From NCBI RefSeq assembly GCF_902388705.1, contig NZ_CABMQJ010000005.1, positions 62,001 through 126,000 of the forward strand: 64,000 nucleotides of DNA, written 5' to 3'. Below the pieces are notes generated by a model that did no database searches, was not told the origin of the DNA, and worked only from the letters and a program-made list of their open reading frames with translations. This stretch comes from an uncultured Alistipes sp. GTDB taxonomy: Bacteria; Bacteroidota; Bacteroidia; Bacteroidales; Rikenellaceae. Of this stretch, positions 62,859-64,000 are shown piece by piece; within the stretch, counting starts at the first letter, position 1, and each line of letters begins with the position of its first letter. The position numbers were made by a program, and so were the translations under genes.

Positions 62859-64000
62859 TTAAATATTGCATATCGTCTTTATCTCTCCGATAAACCGTTG
62901 CGCCAGCGCGTCGGCTTCGGCCATCGATTTCGCCTCGGTATACACGCGTATGATGGGTTCCGTGTTCGACTTGCGCAGATGCACCCAGTTCTCCGGGAAA
63001 TCGATTTTCACACCGTCAATATCGTTCACGTTCTCATTGGCATAACGCTCTTTTATCTCATGCAGTACTTTATCCACGTCGATGGCAGGTGTCAGCTCGA
63101 TTTTGTTCTTCGAGGCGTAGTACGACGGATAGGTCGCACGCAGTTGCGTCACGGTCATTCCCCGGTGCGAAAGCCACGTCAAAAAGAGTGCCGTCCCGAC
63201 CAGTGCATCGCGGCCGTAGTGGAGTTCGGGATAAATCACGCCGCCGTTGCCCTCGCCGCCGATGACGGCGCCGGTCTCTTTCATTTTCGTCACGACGTTC
63301 ACTTCGCCGACGGCCGCAGCGCAGTACCTGCCGCCGTGCCGTTCGGTCACGTCGCGCAGCGCCCGCGACGAGGAGAGGTTCGAAACGGTATTGCCCCCCG
63401 GATGTTTCGAGAGGATGTAATCGGCCACAGCCACCAGCGTGTACTCCTCGCCGAACATCGAGCCGTCCTCGCAGACGAACGCCAGCCTGTCCACATCGGG
63501 GTCGACGACGATTCCCAAATCGGCCTTTTCCCGGCGGATAACCTCCGAAATCGCAGTCAGGTTCTCCGGCAGCGGTTCGGGGTTGTGGGCGAATTCGCCC
63601 GTCGGCTCGCAGTTGAGCTCCACGACTTCGCAGCCCAGTCGACGCAGCAACTCCGGCATCACGATGCCGCCCACCGAGTTCACGGCATCCACCACGACCT
63701 TGTAGCGGCGCGCGCGGACGGCTTCGGCGTCGACCAGCGGAAGCGCCAGCACCTGCTCGATATGCCGTTCGTTGAACGGCTGGCGCGAGAGCACATGCCC
63801 GATGCCGTCGACGGTGGGGTATGCGTAATCCTCCTCCCCGGACATCGCCAGCACGCGCTTGCCCTCGGCATCGGAGAGGAATTCGCCGTCGGCATTGAGC
63901 AGTTTCAGGGCGTTCCACTGGCGGGGGTTGTGCGATGCAGTGACGATGATGCCGCCGTCGGCCTTATGCGTGATAACGGCCATTTCGGTGCCCGGCGTAG
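62859..64000 (-). CDS. glmM: Phosphoglucosamine mutase-like (GlmM-type) enzyme, N-terminus cut by window edge
   Basis: The frame runs off the right edge as TPGTEMAV, an internal segment of the alpha-phosphohexomutase family, so the true start is beyond the window. Ser in TASHNPRQWNALK is the phosphoserine, DPDVDRLAF the metal loop and GGEGNGGVI the sugar-binding loop; RKSNTEPIIRVY is the C-terminal phosphate loop. With glmS nearby, glucosamine phosphate as substrate is likely, although phosphomannomutase or phosphoglucomutase activity cannot be excluded. Confidence 0.85.
   Translation of the reverse strand, partial: TPGTEMAVITHKADGGIIVTASHNPRQWNALKLLNADGEFLSDAEGKRVLAMSGEEDYAYPTVDGIGHVLSRQPFNERHIEQVLALPLVDAEAVRARRYKVVVDAVNSVGGIVMPELLRRLGCEVVELNCEPTGEFAHNPEPLPENLTAISEVIRREKADLGIVVDPDVDRLAFVCEDGSMFGEEYTLVAVADYILSKHPGGNTVSNLSSSRALRDVTERHGGRYCAAAVGEVNVVTKMKETGAVIGGEGNGGVIYPELHYGRDALVGTALFLTWLSHRGMTVTQLRATYPSYYASKNKIELTPAIDVDKVLHEIKERYANENVNDIDGVKIDFPENWVHLRKSNTEPIIRVYTEAKSMAEADALAQRFIGEIKTICNI

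Overview
The window looks like a chromosomal segment of a high-GC member of the Bacteroidales, most like Alistipes (Rikenellaceae). Evidence is the three SusC/SusD pairs, FecI/FecR-type regulators, BACON, FISUMP and GLUG surface lipoproteins, a PorV/PorQ-like protein, and the Bacteroidetes -7 box TAnnTTTG upstream of many genes. The genus is inferred from style and base composition, not from a marker gene. No rRNA, tRNA, CRISPR array, insertion sequence or phage gene was seen.

Layout. 1-15.5 kb is ordinary chromosome: a truncated RND efflux pump with its adaptor, a small histone-like protein, an envelope operon (YtfJ-like, BamA-like barrel, EptA-like phosphoethanolamine transferase), a DoxX protein, an AT-rich orphan gene, a low-molecular-weight phosphatase, a PorV/PorQ protein, a CAT-like acetyltransferase, fabG, glyA, a DUF2461 protein and an esterase. 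15.7-20.4 kb holds a complete mannitol-type PTS (mtlA, ptsH, ptsI) and an esterase. 20.4-58.1 kb is a large accessory block: two ECF sigma factors, two FecR anti-sigma factors, three SusC/D pairs, three glycerophosphodiester phosphodiesterase (GDPD) proteins, a calcineurin-like phosphoesterase, several surface lipoproteins, mannitol-1-phosphate dehydrogenase (mtlD) and an organophosphate:phosphate antiporter. 58.3-64 kb returns to housekeeping: glmS, an inositol-monophosphatase-like gene, an M20 peptidase, an NlpE-like lipoprotein and a truncated glmM-like gene.

How the genes may work together. The accessory block has no glycoside hydrolase but is rich in phosphodiesterases and phosphatase. 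Five of its operons (mannitol PTS, susC1D1-phosphatase, fecR2-susC2D2, glug-susC3D3-GDPD2, and mtlD-GDPD3-antiporter) carry the same bipartite upstream element: a 9-mer of the form T(A/G)(A/G)GT(A/G)(A/G)TT, exactly 12 bases, then (T/C)TGTAT. The last two copies lie in a roughly 80-bp imperfect inverted repeat that brackets the sigma-factor gene at 53.6-54.2 kb, each copy facing outward. I propose a single sigma-controlled regulon that captures a phosphodiester-linked polyol polymer or headgroup (mannitol-phosphate or glycerol-phosphate type) at the surface, cleaves it with GDPDs, takes up the freed polyol by the PTS or the phosphorylated polyol by the antiporter, and converts mannitol-1-phosphate to fructose-6-phosphate with MtlD. 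The substrate is inference; the shared promoter element and gene set are seen directly.
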